In this document: positions 1 through 7,811 of the stretch, piece by piece
How positions within the stretch are numbered: position 1 is the stretch's first letter
How the letters are laid out: each line of letters starts with the position of its first letter
Program-made: the position numbers and the translations under genes
Assembly: GCF_016863135.1 (NCBI RefSeq)
Contig: NZ_BOOH01000056.1
Location: forward strand, 1-64,000
DNA: 64,000 bases
Origin: Planobispora longispora
GTDB lineage: Bacteria; Actinomycetota; Actinomycetes; Streptosporangiales; Streptosporangiaceae
Reading direction: 5' to 3'
Notes under the pieces: generated by a model
Databases searched by the model: none
Told to the model about the DNA's origin: nothing
Seen by the model: only the letters and a program-made list of their open reading frames with translations

Positions 1-102
1 GCGCGCCGTACCAGCGCAACCGTACCGGCACGCCCCGCCGCACCGGCAGATTGGACCGGGATCGGCGGGGTAGCGGTTCCTTCCCGGAACGATGGAGGAG
101 AC

Positions 103-264
103 ATGGCATCGCTGATATCCCGCCTTCGCGCCTACCTGAGCACGCCGCAGGGGCGCAGGAACGTCGAGAAGGCCAAGGCCATGGCGCGCGACCCGCGCAA
201 CCAGCAGAAGGCCCGGAGCCTCCTGGCCAGGCTGAGGGGGAAGCGGACCCGGCCCCGTTACTGA
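103..264 (+). CDS. Small basic hypothetical protein (53 aa)
   Basis: A short reading frame starts at ATG 103 behind a clear ribosome site (GGAGGAG at 94-100). It ends at TGA 262-264. The product has 53 residues and is very rich in Arg, Lys and Ala (for example RRNVEKAKAMARDPRNQQKA), with no membrane segment. It is predicted to be mostly helical with a basic C-terminus. Small basic proteins of this layout ('SPQGR...KAKAxAxDP..R') are common in actinomycetes, but I know no function for them. The strong ribosome site and normal GC3 bias support a real gene. The next 170 bases hold operator-like palindromes rather than a gene. Confidence 0.6.
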   Translation: MASLISRLRAYLSTPQGRRNVEKAKAMARDPRNQQKARSLLARLRGKRTRPRY

Positions 265-305
265 CCGGCTCCGGCCGCGGTCGGGGACCGCGGCCACGAG
301 CCGTT

Positions 306-320
306 CTTAAAACGTATCAA
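306..320. promoter_or_regulatory. LacI-type operator candidate (regulon box 1)
   Basis: AAAACGTATC at 309-318 is a degenerate match to the RAAACGTTYT palindrome repeated through this sugar locus. It lies about 120 bases upstream of the Gfo/Idh/MocA dehydrogenase gene. The assignment to a LacI-family regulator is inferred from the central CG palindrome. Confidence 0.4.
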
Positions 321-402
321 TCAAATAGGAGTCAGCCTGTAGGGGCGACGGGCAAGATGGCGTTAACATCCCAGAACGAAGCGGGCGGGAGGCCCGCACT
401 CT

Positions 403-419
403 GAGAAAAAACGTTCTAG
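403..419. promoter_or_regulatory. LacI-type operator candidate (regulon box 2)
   Basis: AAAACGTTCT at 408-417 lies just ahead of the dehydrogenase start at 435, where bound repressor would block transcription or early elongation. Same family as the boxes at 2525, 2738 and 14210. Confidence 0.5.
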
Positions 420-434
420 ATGTTAGGTCATCCT

Positions 435-1478
435 ATGATCCGAGCCGCAATCGTGGGGGCGGGCGCCATCGCCGCGCACGGCCACGTGCCCGCCGTGCGG
501 GCGCACCGCTCCCGCGTCGAGCTGGTGGCCGTCGTCGACGTGGACGAGGCCGGGGCCCGCGCCTTCGCGGCCGAGCACGGTGTGCCGGCCGCCTACGCCG
601 GCCTGGCCGCGATGCTCGACGCCGAGCGGCCCGATCTGGTGTTCGTCTGCACCCCGTCGCACCTGCACGCCGACCAGGTGATCGCGTGCCTGGAGGCGGG
701 GGCGTGGGTGTGGTGCGAGAAGCCGCTGTGCCGGTCGCTGGCGGAGTACGACAGGATCGAGGCGGCCGAGGGCGCCGCGGGGCCGTACGCCGCGGTCGTC
801 TACCAGCAGCGCTTCGGCTCGGGCGCCGGGCACCTGCGCGAGCTGGCGGCGGCGGGGGCGCTGGGCCGCCCGCTGGTGTCGCAGTGCGTCACGGCCTGGT
901 ACCGCGACCACGACTACTACGCGGTGCCGTACCGCGGCCGGTGGGACACCGAGGGCGGCGGCACCACCCTGATGCACGGCATCCACCAGATCGACCTGAT
1001 GCTCTCGGTGCTCGGCGACTGGGCGGAGGTCCGCGCGATGGCCGGACGGCTGGACCGGCGCGTCGAGACCGAAGACGTCTCGATGGCCGCGGTGCGCTTC
1101 GACGGCGGCGCGATGGCGAGCGTGCTCACCAGCGTCCTCTCCCCGCGCGAGGAGAGCTACCTGCGCTTCGACTTCGCCGGGGGCACGGTCGAGCTGCGCC
1201 ACCTGTACGGCCACCGCAACGAGAACTGGAGCTCCACCTCGCCGCTGTGGAACCCGCCCCACGACGTGCCGAGCGGGCACGAGGCGCAGCTCGGCCCGCT
1301 GCTCGACGCCTTCGAGCGGGGGGAGCGGCCGCTCGCGAGCGGTCCCGACGGCCGGCGCGCGATGGAGTTCGCCACCGCGCTGTACGCCTCGGCCATCACC
1401 GCCCGCCCCGTCCGCAGGGGGGAGATCACTCCGGACAGCCCGTTCTACCGCCGGCTCGACGGCGGCCGGGGCCTGTAG
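435..1478 (+). CDS. Gfo/Idh/MocA family oxidoreductase
   Basis: The 347-residue product is a sugar or sugar-acid dehydrogenase of the Gfo/Idh/MocA family. The N-terminal Rossmann fold shows the dinucleotide loop GAGAIAAHGH (residues 8-17). The family's catalytic-lysine motif EKPL follows at about residue 95. The C-terminal half is the alpha/beta substrate domain. I chose ATG 435 (MIRAAIVGAG) over the in-frame ATG at 420, because the family begins directly with the first beta strand. The gene opens the pectin-side-chain locus and carries operator boxes on its promoter, so a role in oxidising a released sugar such as galactose, arabinose or a uronic acid is likely. The substrate cannot be read from sequence. 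Confidence 0.85.
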   Translation: MIRAAIVGAGAIAAHGHVPAVRAHRSRVELVAVVDVDEAGARAFAAEHGVPAAYAGLAAMLDAERPDLVFVCTPSHLHADQVIACLEAGAWVWCEKPLCRSLAEYDRIEAAEGAAGPYAAVVYQQRFGSGAGHLRELAAAGALGRPLVSQCVTAWYRDHDYYAVPYRGRWDTEGGGTTLMHGIHQIDLMLSVLGDWAEVRAMAGRLDRRVETEDVSMAAVRFDGGAMASVLTSVLSPREESYLRFDFAGGTVELRHLYGHRNENWSSTSPLWNPPHDVPSGHEAQLGPLLDAFERGERPLASGPDGRRAMEFATALYASAITARPVRRGEITPDSPFYRRLDGGRGL

Positions 1479-1504
1479 GCGGGGCCCCGGGCCCGTGAGA
1501 CCCG

Positions 1505-1526
1505 GGCGGGGACCCGGGTCCCCGCC
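1505..1526. terminator. Bidirectional terminator hairpin
   Basis: A perfect 22-base palindrome (GGCGGGGACCC and its complement) sits between the convergent dehydrogenase and esterase genes. No U-tract follows, which is usual for actinomycete hairpin terminators. Confidence 0.6.
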
Positions 1527-1531
1527 GGACC

Positions 1532-2494
1532 TCAGCGCAGCCCGGCGGCCACGGCGAGCTGCTCGGCCACCTGCGCCGAGCCGCCGCCCTCGTGGGCGTT
1601 GTACGGCCAGACGCGGATGTCCTTGGGCCCGGCGTAGTGGTTGTAGGCGGCGAACACCGTCGAGGGCGGGGTGATCCCGTCGCGCAGGGCGACGGAGAAC
1701 AGCGCGGGGGTCGTGCTGCGCGCGGCGAAGTTCACCCCGTCGAAGTAGTCCAGGGTGGCGAAGACCTCCTCCACCCGGTGCCGCTGGGCGGTGAAGAACC
1801 GGGCCAGCTCCGCGTACGGCTCGGAGTCGGTGATCTCGGTGGCGTGCCGGATGTGGGTCATGAACGGCACGTCGATGAAGGCGTGCAGCAGGTCCGGCAC
1901 GAGCGCGCTGACCGCCATCGCGATGCCGCCGCCCTGGCTGCCGCCGGAGACGACGATCCGGGAGGCGTCCACCAGGGGGTGGGAGCGGGCGGCCTCCACG
2001 GCGCGCACGGCGTCGGTGTAGAGCCGCCGGTAGTAGTAGTCGTCGGGCGACGAGACGCCCTGGGTGAGCCGACCCGGCGCGGAGGGGTTGCCGGCGGCGG
2101 CCGGGTCGGGCGTGTCGCCGTGCCGGGAACCGGAGCCCTGGCCGCGTGAGTCCATCACGAACGTGGCCCATCCCGCGCTCGGCCAGAGCAGCCAGTCGTG
2201 CGGGAAGCCGCGCCCGCCGTTGTAGCCGATGTACTGCACCACGCACGGCAGCGGCCCGGTCTCCCGGGCCGGGGTCAGCAGCCAGCCGCGGACGGGGTGG
2301 CCGCCGTAGCCGGCGAAGGTCGCATCGGAGCAGCGCACCTCGGCCAGACCGGTCTCCACCTCGGTGAAGACGGCGCCGAGATCATGCTTGCGGGCCTCGG
2401 TCAGGGTCCGCTCCCAGAACTCGGCGAAGTCCGCGGGCTCCCGGCGGGCCGGGAGATACTCGCGGAGCTGGTCGAGCGGCATGTCTACGAACAA
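1532..2494 (-). CDS. Acetylxylan-esterase family (CE7) carbohydrate deacetylase
   Basis: The 320-residue protein is an alpha/beta-hydrolase of the AXE1/cephalosporin-C deacetylase family, with the usual length and no signal peptide. Visible family motifs are the RGQG signature (MDSRGQGSG, about 123-131), the nucleophile elbow GGSQGG (about 182-187) and the late HE motif (NAHEGGG, about 300) carrying the catalytic His. Members remove O-acetyl groups from small imported oligosaccharides in the cytoplasm. Here it is divergent from a GH42 beta-galactosidase, with operator boxes between them, so deacetylation of RG-I or arabinogalactan oligosaccharides is the likely job. The N-terminus MFVDMPLDQLREY is canonical for the family, which fixes the start. 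Confidence 0.9.
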   Translation of the reverse strand: MFVDMPLDQLREYLPARREPADFAEFWERTLTEARKHDLGAVFTEVETGLAEVRCSDATFAGYGGHPVRGWLLTPARETGPLPCVVQYIGYNGGRGFPHDWLLWPSAGWATFVMDSRGQGSGSRHGDTPDPAAAGNPSAPGRLTQGVSSPDDYYYRRLYTDAVRAVEAARSHPLVDASRIVVSGGSQGGGIAMAVSALVPDLLHAFIDVPFMTHIRHATEITDSEPYAELARFFTAQRHRVEEVFATLDYFDGVNFAARSTTPALFSVALRDGITPPSTVFAAYNHYAGPKDIRVWPYNAHEGGGSAQVAEQLAVAAGLR

Positions 2495-2832
2495 GATGAT
2501 CTCCTCGGAAGATGCTTCCGGATTGAAACGTTCTTCTCCGGAGGCCGCCGGAAGAAGGTCCGGCAGTTCCGCGGTCGGTAACGTTCAGGTAATCCGGGTG
2601 GGGGCGGGGGCGCGCGGGCGGGTCCGCGGGGAATGGGTTCTACCTGCGGAAACCGTCTCCGGCGCAGCCCTATTCTGACGGCTCGGCCCGCTCTCCGCCA
2701 CCGGGCGATGCGGAATGGGTCTTGTGCGGCAGGTAGAGAAACGTTTTAATCCCCGGTAAAGCAGACGTAACGCACCCATGTTAACGATCACAGCGGGTGG
2801 TGCTCTCCGATGTGAAGGGGGGTGGGCGCAAC
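2495..2832. promoter_or_regulatory. Divergent promoter region with three operator-like boxes
   Basis: The 338 bases between the esterase and beta-galactosidase starts hold no gene. They contain GAAACGTTCT (2525-2534), GTAACGTTCA (2578-2587) and GAAACGTTTT (2738-2747). The first lies 31 bases upstream of the esterase start and the last 86 bases upstream of the galactosidase start, so one repressor could control both directions. The regulator is inferred to be LacI-type and is not encoded in the window. Confidence 0.55.
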
Positions 2833-4788
2833 ATGAGCGGCGGGATCGCCTACGGCGGGGACTGGAACCCGGAGCAGTGGCCCGAGGAGACGTGGACCGA
2901 GGACGTCGCGCTGATGCGCGAGGCCGGTGTCACGCGGGTCAGCGTCGGGATCTTCTCCTGGGCGCTGCTGGAGCCGGCCGAGGGCGTCTACGACTTCGGC
3001 TGGTTCGACCGGGCGCTGGACCTGCTGGCCGGCGCGGGCGTCGAGGCGTGCCTGGCCACCCCGACCGCCGCGCCGCCGCCGTGGTTCGGCCACGCCCACC
3101 CCGAGGCCCTGCCGGTCGACGCCGACGGGCGGCGGCTGCACCACGGCAGCCGCCAGGGCTTCTGCCCCAGCTCGCCGGTCTACCGGGACAAGGCCCTGGA
3201 GATCGCCGAGCGGGTCGCGCGGCGCTACGCCGGGCACCCGGCGCTGGCCATGTGGCACGTGCACAACGAGTACGGCTGCCACAACGCCCGCTGCTACTGC
3301 GACACCTCCGCCGCGGCGTTCCGCGACTGGCTGCGCGGGCGTCACGGCACCCTGGAGGCGCTCAACGACGCCTGGGGGACGGCGTTCTGGTCCCAGCGCT
3401 ACGGCGACTGGGAGCAGATCCTGCCGCCCCGGGCCACCCCGTCCTTCACCAACCCCGGCCAGCAGCTCGACTTCCGCCGCTTCAGCTCCGACGCGCTGGT
3501 CGAGCTCTACACGGCGGAACGGGACCTGCTGAAGAAGATCACCCCGGAGGTCCCGGTCACCACGAACCTGATGGCCGGGGCGCACATGGACATGGACTGC
3601 CGGTCCTTCGCCGCCGAGGTGGACGTGGTCGCCACCGACCACTATCTGATCGGCGAGCGCGAGGAGCCGCACGTCGACCTGGCCTTCGCCGCCGACTACG
3701 CCCGCTCCCTGAACGGGGGCCGCCCGTGGCTGCTGATGGAGCACTCCACCAGCGCGGTCAACTGGCAGCCCCGCAACTTCGCCAAGACCCCCGGCGAGCT
3801 GCGCCGCAACTCCCTGGCCCATCTGGCCAGGGGAGCCGACGCGATCATGTTCTTCCAGTGGCGGGCCTCGCGCGCCGGGGCCGAGAAGTGGCACTCGGCG
3901 ATGCTGCCGCACGCCGGCACCGGGACCAAGATCTGGCGCGAGACGGCCGCGCTCGGCGCCGAGCTGGCCGGGCTCGCCGAGGTGGCCGGGAGCACGGTCC
4001 GCGCCGAGGCGGCGATCCTGTTCGACCACGCGAGCGTCTGGGCCCAGGACCATCCCGCCCAGCCCACCTGCGACATGGACCCGGTCGAGGAGGCCAAGCG
4101 CTGGCACGCCGCGCTCTGGCGGGCCGGGATCACCTGCGACCTGGCCCGCCCCGAGGGCGACCTGTCCGGCTACCGGCTGGTGCTGGTCCCCGCGCTCTAC
4201 CTGGTGAGCGACGCCGGGGCGGCGAACCTGGAGGAGTTCGTCCGGCGGGGCGGGACCGCGGTGGCCGGGCCGTACAGCGGCATCGTCGACGAACACGACC
4301 GGGTGCGGCTCGGCGGCTACCCCGGAGCCTGGCGTGAGCTGCTCGGGGTGAACGTCGAGGAGTTCTTCCCGCTCCCGCCCGGCGGCACGCTGCGCCTGAC
4401 CGGCGGCGGCACCGGCCGGGTCTGGAGCGAGGCGGCCCACGCGGTGACCGCCGAGGTCCTCGACTCCTACGCGGACGGGCCGCTGGCCGGCGCGCCCGCC
4501 TGGACCCGCAACGCCTGGGGCGGGGGGACGGCGCACTACGTGACCACCCGGCCCGACGACGCCACCCTGGCCGCCGTGCTCGCCGCCGCGTGCGCCGAGG
4601 CGGGGGTGGAACCGGTCGCCGAGGCGCCGGCCGGGGTCGAGGTCGTACGGCGGGCGCACGCCGGCGGCCCGTCCTACCTGTTCGTGATCAACCATACCGG
4701 CGACGACGCCGTGGTGACGGTGCCGGACGGCGAGTCCGTGCCCGTGCCGGCGGGCGGGGTCCGGATCGTCCGGGAGCCGGACGGCTGA
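2833..4788 (+). CDS. GH42 beta-galactosidase
   Basis: A 651-residue glycoside hydrolase family 42 enzyme that removes terminal beta-galactose from oligosaccharides, probably cytoplasmic because no signal peptide is present. The N-terminal TIM barrel (about 1-390) starts with the hallmark YGGDWNPEQW. The acid/base Glu146 lies in HNEYG and the nucleophile Glu303 in LLMEHS. Cys111, Cys149, Cys154 and Cys156 match the structural zinc site known in this family. The trimerisation domain and a C-terminal beta domain follow. ATG 2833 is preferred to the GTG at 2797 because it has a purine-rich ribosome site (AAGGGGGG) and the family N-terminus. Neighbours point to galactan or arabinogalactan side chains of pectin rather than lactose. 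Confidence 0.92.
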   Translation: MSGGIAYGGDWNPEQWPEETWTEDVALMREAGVTRVSVGIFSWALLEPAEGVYDFGWFDRALDLLAGAGVEACLATPTAAPPPWFGHAHPEALPVDADGRRLHHGSRQGFCPSSPVYRDKALEIAERVARRYAGHPALAMWHVHNEYGCHNARCYCDTSAAAFRDWLRGRHGTLEALNDAWGTAFWSQRYGDWEQILPPRATPSFTNPGQQLDFRRFSSDALVELYTAERDLLKKITPEVPVTTNLMAGAHMDMDCRSFAAEVDVVATDHYLIGEREEPHVDLAFAADYARSLNGGRPWLLMEHSTSAVNWQPRNFAKTPGELRRNSLAHLARGADAIMFFQWRASRAGAEKWHSAMLPHAGTGTKIWRETAALGAELAGLAEVAGSTVRAEAAILFDHASVWAQDHPAQPTCDMDPVEEAKRWHAALWRAGITCDLARPEGDLSGYRLVLVPALYLVSDAGAANLEEFVRRGGTAVAGPYSGIVDEHDRVRLGGYPGAWRELLGVNVEEFFPLPPGGTLRLTGGGTGRVWSEAAHAVTAEVLDSYADGPLAGAPAWTRNAWGGGTAHYVTTRPDDATLAAVLAAACAEAGVEPVAEAPAGVEVVRRAHAGGPSYLFVINHTGDDAVVTVPDGESVPVPAGGVRIVREPDG

Positions 4789-4861
4789 CCGATCGGGCAT
4801 GACGCCCGGACCGCCCGGGGCACGCGGCCGGCCGGGCGGCCCGCCCTGTGAGAGGCACGCC

Positions 4862-4886
4862 CCCTCTCTCCTCAGCGGAGAGAGGG
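4862..4886. terminator. Hairpin after the beta-galactosidase gene
   Basis: A perfect 10-bp stem (CCCTCTCTCC / GGAGAGAGGG) with a five-base loop. It sits between the galactosidase stop and the next operator, and probably terminates the galactosidase transcript. Confidence 0.5.
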
Positions 4887-4903
4887 TGACGCACCGTATA
4901 CGG

Positions 4904-4915
4904 GAAAGCGCTTAC
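4904..4915. promoter_or_regulatory. LacI-type operator of the transport operon
   Basis: GAAAGCGCTTAC contains the AAGCGCTT core typical of LacI-family sugar regulators in actinomycetes. It is 33 bases ahead of the DUF1961 start. The core differs from the AACGTT boxes elsewhere in the locus, suggesting a second regulator. Confidence 0.55.
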
Positions 4916-4948
4916 ACGTAATGACGACCACTCAGGAAAGGCGACGGC

Positions 4949-5587
4949 ATGCTGTACCGCAACCCCCTCGCCTCGCCCGCGGACCTCGACGGCTTCCGCA
5001 TGGAGGGGGAGGGGGCGATCTCGTTCCCCCGGGGCAGGCTCCGGCTGGAGAGCCTGCGTCCCCCCGGGGACGGGCAGGACGCCAACATCGTCCTGTGGTG
5101 TCCCGAGGACTTCCCCGCGGACGTCACCGTCGAGTGGGACTTCTGGCCCGTCCACGAGCCGGGCCTGTGCATCCTGTTCTTCCACGCCCGGGGCAGGCGG
5201 GGTGAGGACCTGTTCGACCTCGCCCCGCGGACCGGCCCCTACGAGCAGTACCACCACGGCGACCTGGACGCCTACCACGTGTCCTACTTCCGCCGCATGT
5301 GGCCGTCCGAGCGCCGGCTGCACACCTGCAACCTGCGCAAGAGCCACGGCTTCCACCTCGTCGCGCAGGGCGCGGACCCGCTCCCGGCGGTGCTGGACGC
5401 CCAGGGCCCGTACCCGATGCGCCTGACCGTCCACCGGGGCGAGATCACCTTCGAGGTCGCCGATTTGGTCTCGTTCCGCTGGCGGGACGAGCGGCCGCTG
5501 TCCGGCGGGAAGATCGGTTTCCGGCAGATGGCCCCGATGATCGGAGAGTACGCGAACCTGCGGGTCACCCCCGGGGGTGACCGATGA
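4949..5587 (+). CDS. DUF1961 family protein (YesU-like)
   Basis: The 212-residue product matches the DUF1961 pattern: an N-terminal LYRNPLASPADLDGFRMEG segment and a beta-rich, lectin/lyase-like jelly-roll body with the motif YHHGDLDAYHVSYFRR. It has no signal peptide and no membrane helix. In Bacillus subtilis the family member YesU is encoded inside the rhamnogalacturonan-degradation yes cluster, but its biochemical role is unproven. The gene is first in an operon of six genes that overlap or lie close together, behind a LacI-type box. Involvement in handling unsaturated RG-I oligosaccharides is inference from context. Start chosen at ATG 4949 with GGAAAGG upstream. Confidence 0.75.
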   Translation: MLYRNPLASPADLDGFRMEGEGAISFPRGRLRLESLRPPGDGQDANIVLWCPEDFPADVTVEWDFWPVHEPGLCILFFHARGRRGEDLFDLAPRTGPYEQYHHGDLDAYHVSYFRRMWPSERRLHTCNLRKSHGFHLVAQGADPLPAVLDAQGPYPMRLTVHRGEITFEVADLVSFRWRDERPLSGGKIGFRQMAPMIGEYANLRVTPGGDR

Positions 5588-6207
5588 CCGCCTGGCCGAT
5601 CAGGCTCTACGCGGCCTGCGACGAGCTGGTGTGGGCGGTCCGGCTCAACCTCGCCTGGATCGTGTTCACACTCGCCGGCGGGGTGGTCCTGGGCGTCGGG
5701 CCCGCGACCGTCGCGGCGTACACGCTGGCCCGGCGGCACGCGAGAGGCGAGGCGGTCCGGCTCTGGCCGGAGTTCGCGGGCGCCTACCGCCGGGAGTTCG
5801 CCCGCGGCTCGCTGCTGGTCCTGCCGCCGCTGGCGGTGGCGGGCGTGCTGTACGGCAACTACCTGTACTTCTCGGCCCTCGGGCTGGGGACGGCCCCGCC
5901 CGGGCTGGCGACGCTCGCGGGACTGGTCACGCTGGCGGCGGTCACGACCTACCTGCTGCCCATGTACGTCCACTACGACCTGCGGCCCCTGGCCTGCCTG
6001 CCGAGGGCGTCGCGGCTGGCCCTCGCGCGCCCGGCCTCCACGGTCCTGCTGCTCTTCGTCTTCACGGCGGTGGCGTTCGCCGCCGCGACCTTCCCGTTCC
6101 TGGCGCTGGCGCTGGCCGCCGGCGCCTGGATCCAGCTCGACACCTGGCTCTGTCTGCGTTTCTTCGCCGAGAACGAGGCGCATCTTCCCCCGAAAGGCAC
6201 CCGATGA
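5584..6207 (+). CDS. DUF624 membrane protein (YesL-like)
   Basis: A 207-residue membrane protein with about five hydrophobic segments (roughly residues 20-45, 75-100, 100-125, 145-165 and 165-190). It fits the DUF624/YesL family, including the early LAWIVFTLAGGVVLGVGPAT segment typical of the family. Members are encoded beside LplABC-type sugar importers in Firmicutes and Actinobacteria; their function is unknown, perhaps transporter assembly or regulation. The start overlaps the DUF1961 stop (ATGA), which indicates translational coupling. Confidence 0.8.
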   Translation: MTAWPIRLYAACDELVWAVRLNLAWIVFTLAGGVVLGVGPATVAAYTLARRHARGEAVRLWPEFAGAYRREFARGSLLVLPPLAVAGVLYGNYLYFSALGLGTAPPGLATLAGLVTLAAVTTYLLPMYVHYDLRPLACLPRASRLALARPASTVLLLFVFTAVAFAAATFPFLALALAAGAWIQLDTWLCLRFFAENEAHLPPKGTR

Positions 6208-7754
6208 AAACCACCCCCCGCCGGCTGCTCGCCGGAACGGTCGCGCTGACAACCGCCCTCCTCGCCTCCGCCTGCGGCGGTGACGAGGGAGGGGGGCAGG
6301 CGACGAGCAACGAGCTGACCATGATGGTCCCGCTGTTCGGCACCGCCCCCGACCCCAAGGGCGAGGTGCAGCAGGCGGTCGAGAAGCTCCTCGGCAAGAA
6401 GCTCAAGATCACCTGGGTGCCCAACGCCGAGTACCAGGACAAGACCAACGTGACGCTCGCCTCGGACACGATCCCGCAGGTCATGGTGGTCCAAGGCAAG
6501 ATCCCCTCGTTCGTCCAGGCCGCGCAGGCCGGGGCGTTCTGGGAGCTCACCGACAAGCTGGACAAGTACCCGAACCTGAAGGCCAAGTCCGAGCAGGCCG
6601 AGCGGAACGCCTCCATCAACGGCAAGGTCTACGGCATCTACCGGGTCCGCCCGCTGCTCCGCTCGGCCGTGCTGTACCGCAAGGACTGGCTGGACAAGCT
6701 CGGCCTGAAGGTCCCGGAGACCGTGGACGACCTTTACGAGGTCGCCAAGGCCTTCACCGAGAAGGACCCGGACGGCAACGGCAAGAAGGACACCTACGGG
6801 CTCATCATCCCCAAGTGGCCCACCCCGGTCTTCTGCAGCTCCAGCCCGTACAACGTGATCGAGACCTGGTTCGGCGCCCCGAACTGCTACGGCGACCGCG
6901 GCGGCAGGCTCGTGCCCGCCTTCGACACCGAGGAGTTCTACACCGCCAACCGGTGGCTGAAGAAGATGGTCGAGGAGGGCCTGGTCAACCCGGACTTCGC
7001 CACCCTCGACTCGGGCAAGTGGAACGACCCGTTCTACCAGGGCAAGGGCGGCATCATCATCGACGTCAACGTCCGCGCCACCCAGATGTACGGCCTGCTC
7101 AAGGAGCAGGACCCGGAGAACTACGGCGACAAGCTCGCGATGGGCGGCAACCTCAAGCGCTCCGACGGCCAGAAGTTCTCCTACCCCTTCGACGGCTACA
7201 ACGGCTTCCTGGCCGTCTCCAAGCAGAGCGTGCGCACCGAGGCCGAGCTCGACGAGGTGCTGAAGACCCTGGACAAGCTGGCCACCAAGGAGGGCCAGAC
7301 CCTGCTGGCCAACGGCATCGAGGGCCGCAACTTCAAGCTGGAGAACGGCCACGACGTGCCGATCGGCGACGACGACCCCGCGGTCAAGACCATCAACAAC
7401 GACGTCGACTTCGCCTTCATCCAGCTCGGCACCTGGGCCACCATCGGCATGGGCGTCTACGACGCGATGCCGGCCAGCGAGGCCGAGCGGGAGAACCTCC
7501 GGCTGCGCAAGGAGCTGACGGAGCTCGACCTGCAGACGGCGGTGCACAATCCGACCCTGCCGATCGTCTCGCCCACCTACGTCAGCAAGGGCGCGACCCT
7601 CGACCCCATCGTCTCCGACGCCCGGGTCAAGTTCCTGGCCGGTGAGATCACCGAGGAGCAGCTCCGCGCCGAGATCAAGCGCTGGCACGAGAGCGGCGGC
7701 GACCAGGTCATCACCGAGATCAACGACCTGCACGCCAAGCTCGGCGGCAGCTGA
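6204..7754 (+). CDS. ABC transporter substrate-binding lipoprotein (LplA/YtcQ-like)
   Basis: The 516-residue protein begins with a lipoprotein signal peptide ending in the lipobox LASAC (Cys at about residue 23), followed by a Gly/Glu-rich linker. The body is an extracellular sugar-binding protein of the large LplA/YtcQ type that works with permeases of the LplB/LplC class. Firmicute homologues import pectin-derived rhamnogalacturonan oligosaccharides. It lacks a partner ATPase gene here, as is normal for these systems, which share an MsmX-like ATPase. Its ATG overlaps the DUF624 stop. The C-terminal half contains DLQTAVHNPTLPIVSPTY, as in other long members. Confidence 0.88.
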   Translation: MKTTPRRLLAGTVALTTALLASACGGDEGGGQATSNELTMMVPLFGTAPDPKGEVQQAVEKLLGKKLKITWVPNAEYQDKTNVTLASDTIPQVMVVQGKIPSFVQAAQAGAFWELTDKLDKYPNLKAKSEQAERNASINGKVYGIYRVRPLLRSAVLYRKDWLDKLGLKVPETVDDLYEVAKAFTEKDPDGNGKKDTYGLIIPKWPTPVFCSSSPYNVIETWFGAPNCYGDRGGRLVPAFDTEEFYTANRWLKKMVEEGLVNPDFATLDSGKWNDPFYQGKGGIIIDVNVRATQMYGLLKEQDPENYGDKLAMGGNLKRSDGQKFSYPFDGYNGFLAVSKQSVRTEAELDEVLKTLDKLATKEGQTLLANGIEGRNFKLENGHDVPIGDDDPAVKTINNDVDFAFIQLGTWATIGMGVYDAMPASEAERENLRLRKELTELDLQTAVHNPTLPIVSPTYVSKGATLDPIVSDARVKFLAGEITEEQLRAEIKRWHESGGDQVITEINDLHAKLGGS

Positions 7755-7766
7755 CCCGACCTTGAC

Positions 7767-7792
7767 GGGGCCCGGCGCCGGCGCCGGGCCCC
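7767..7792. terminator. Strong intra-operon hairpin between binding-protein and permease genes
   Basis: A perfect 26-base GC palindrome (GGGGCCCGGCGCC and its complement) ends 19 bases before the permease start and just ahead of its ribosome site AGGAGG. Such hairpins often stabilise the binding-protein mRNA or partly terminate transcription, so the receptor outnumbers the permease. That role is inference. Confidence 0.55.
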
Positions 7793-7811
7793 CTCCCGAG
7801 AGGAGGCCGCG

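Noticed and set aside
423..2246. Long minus-strand frame (607 codons) across the dehydrogenase and esterase genes
   Set aside because: It overlaps two clear genes, one of them in the same strand but another frame, and its translation is Arg/Gly/Pro-rich with no domain. It is a high-GC shadow.
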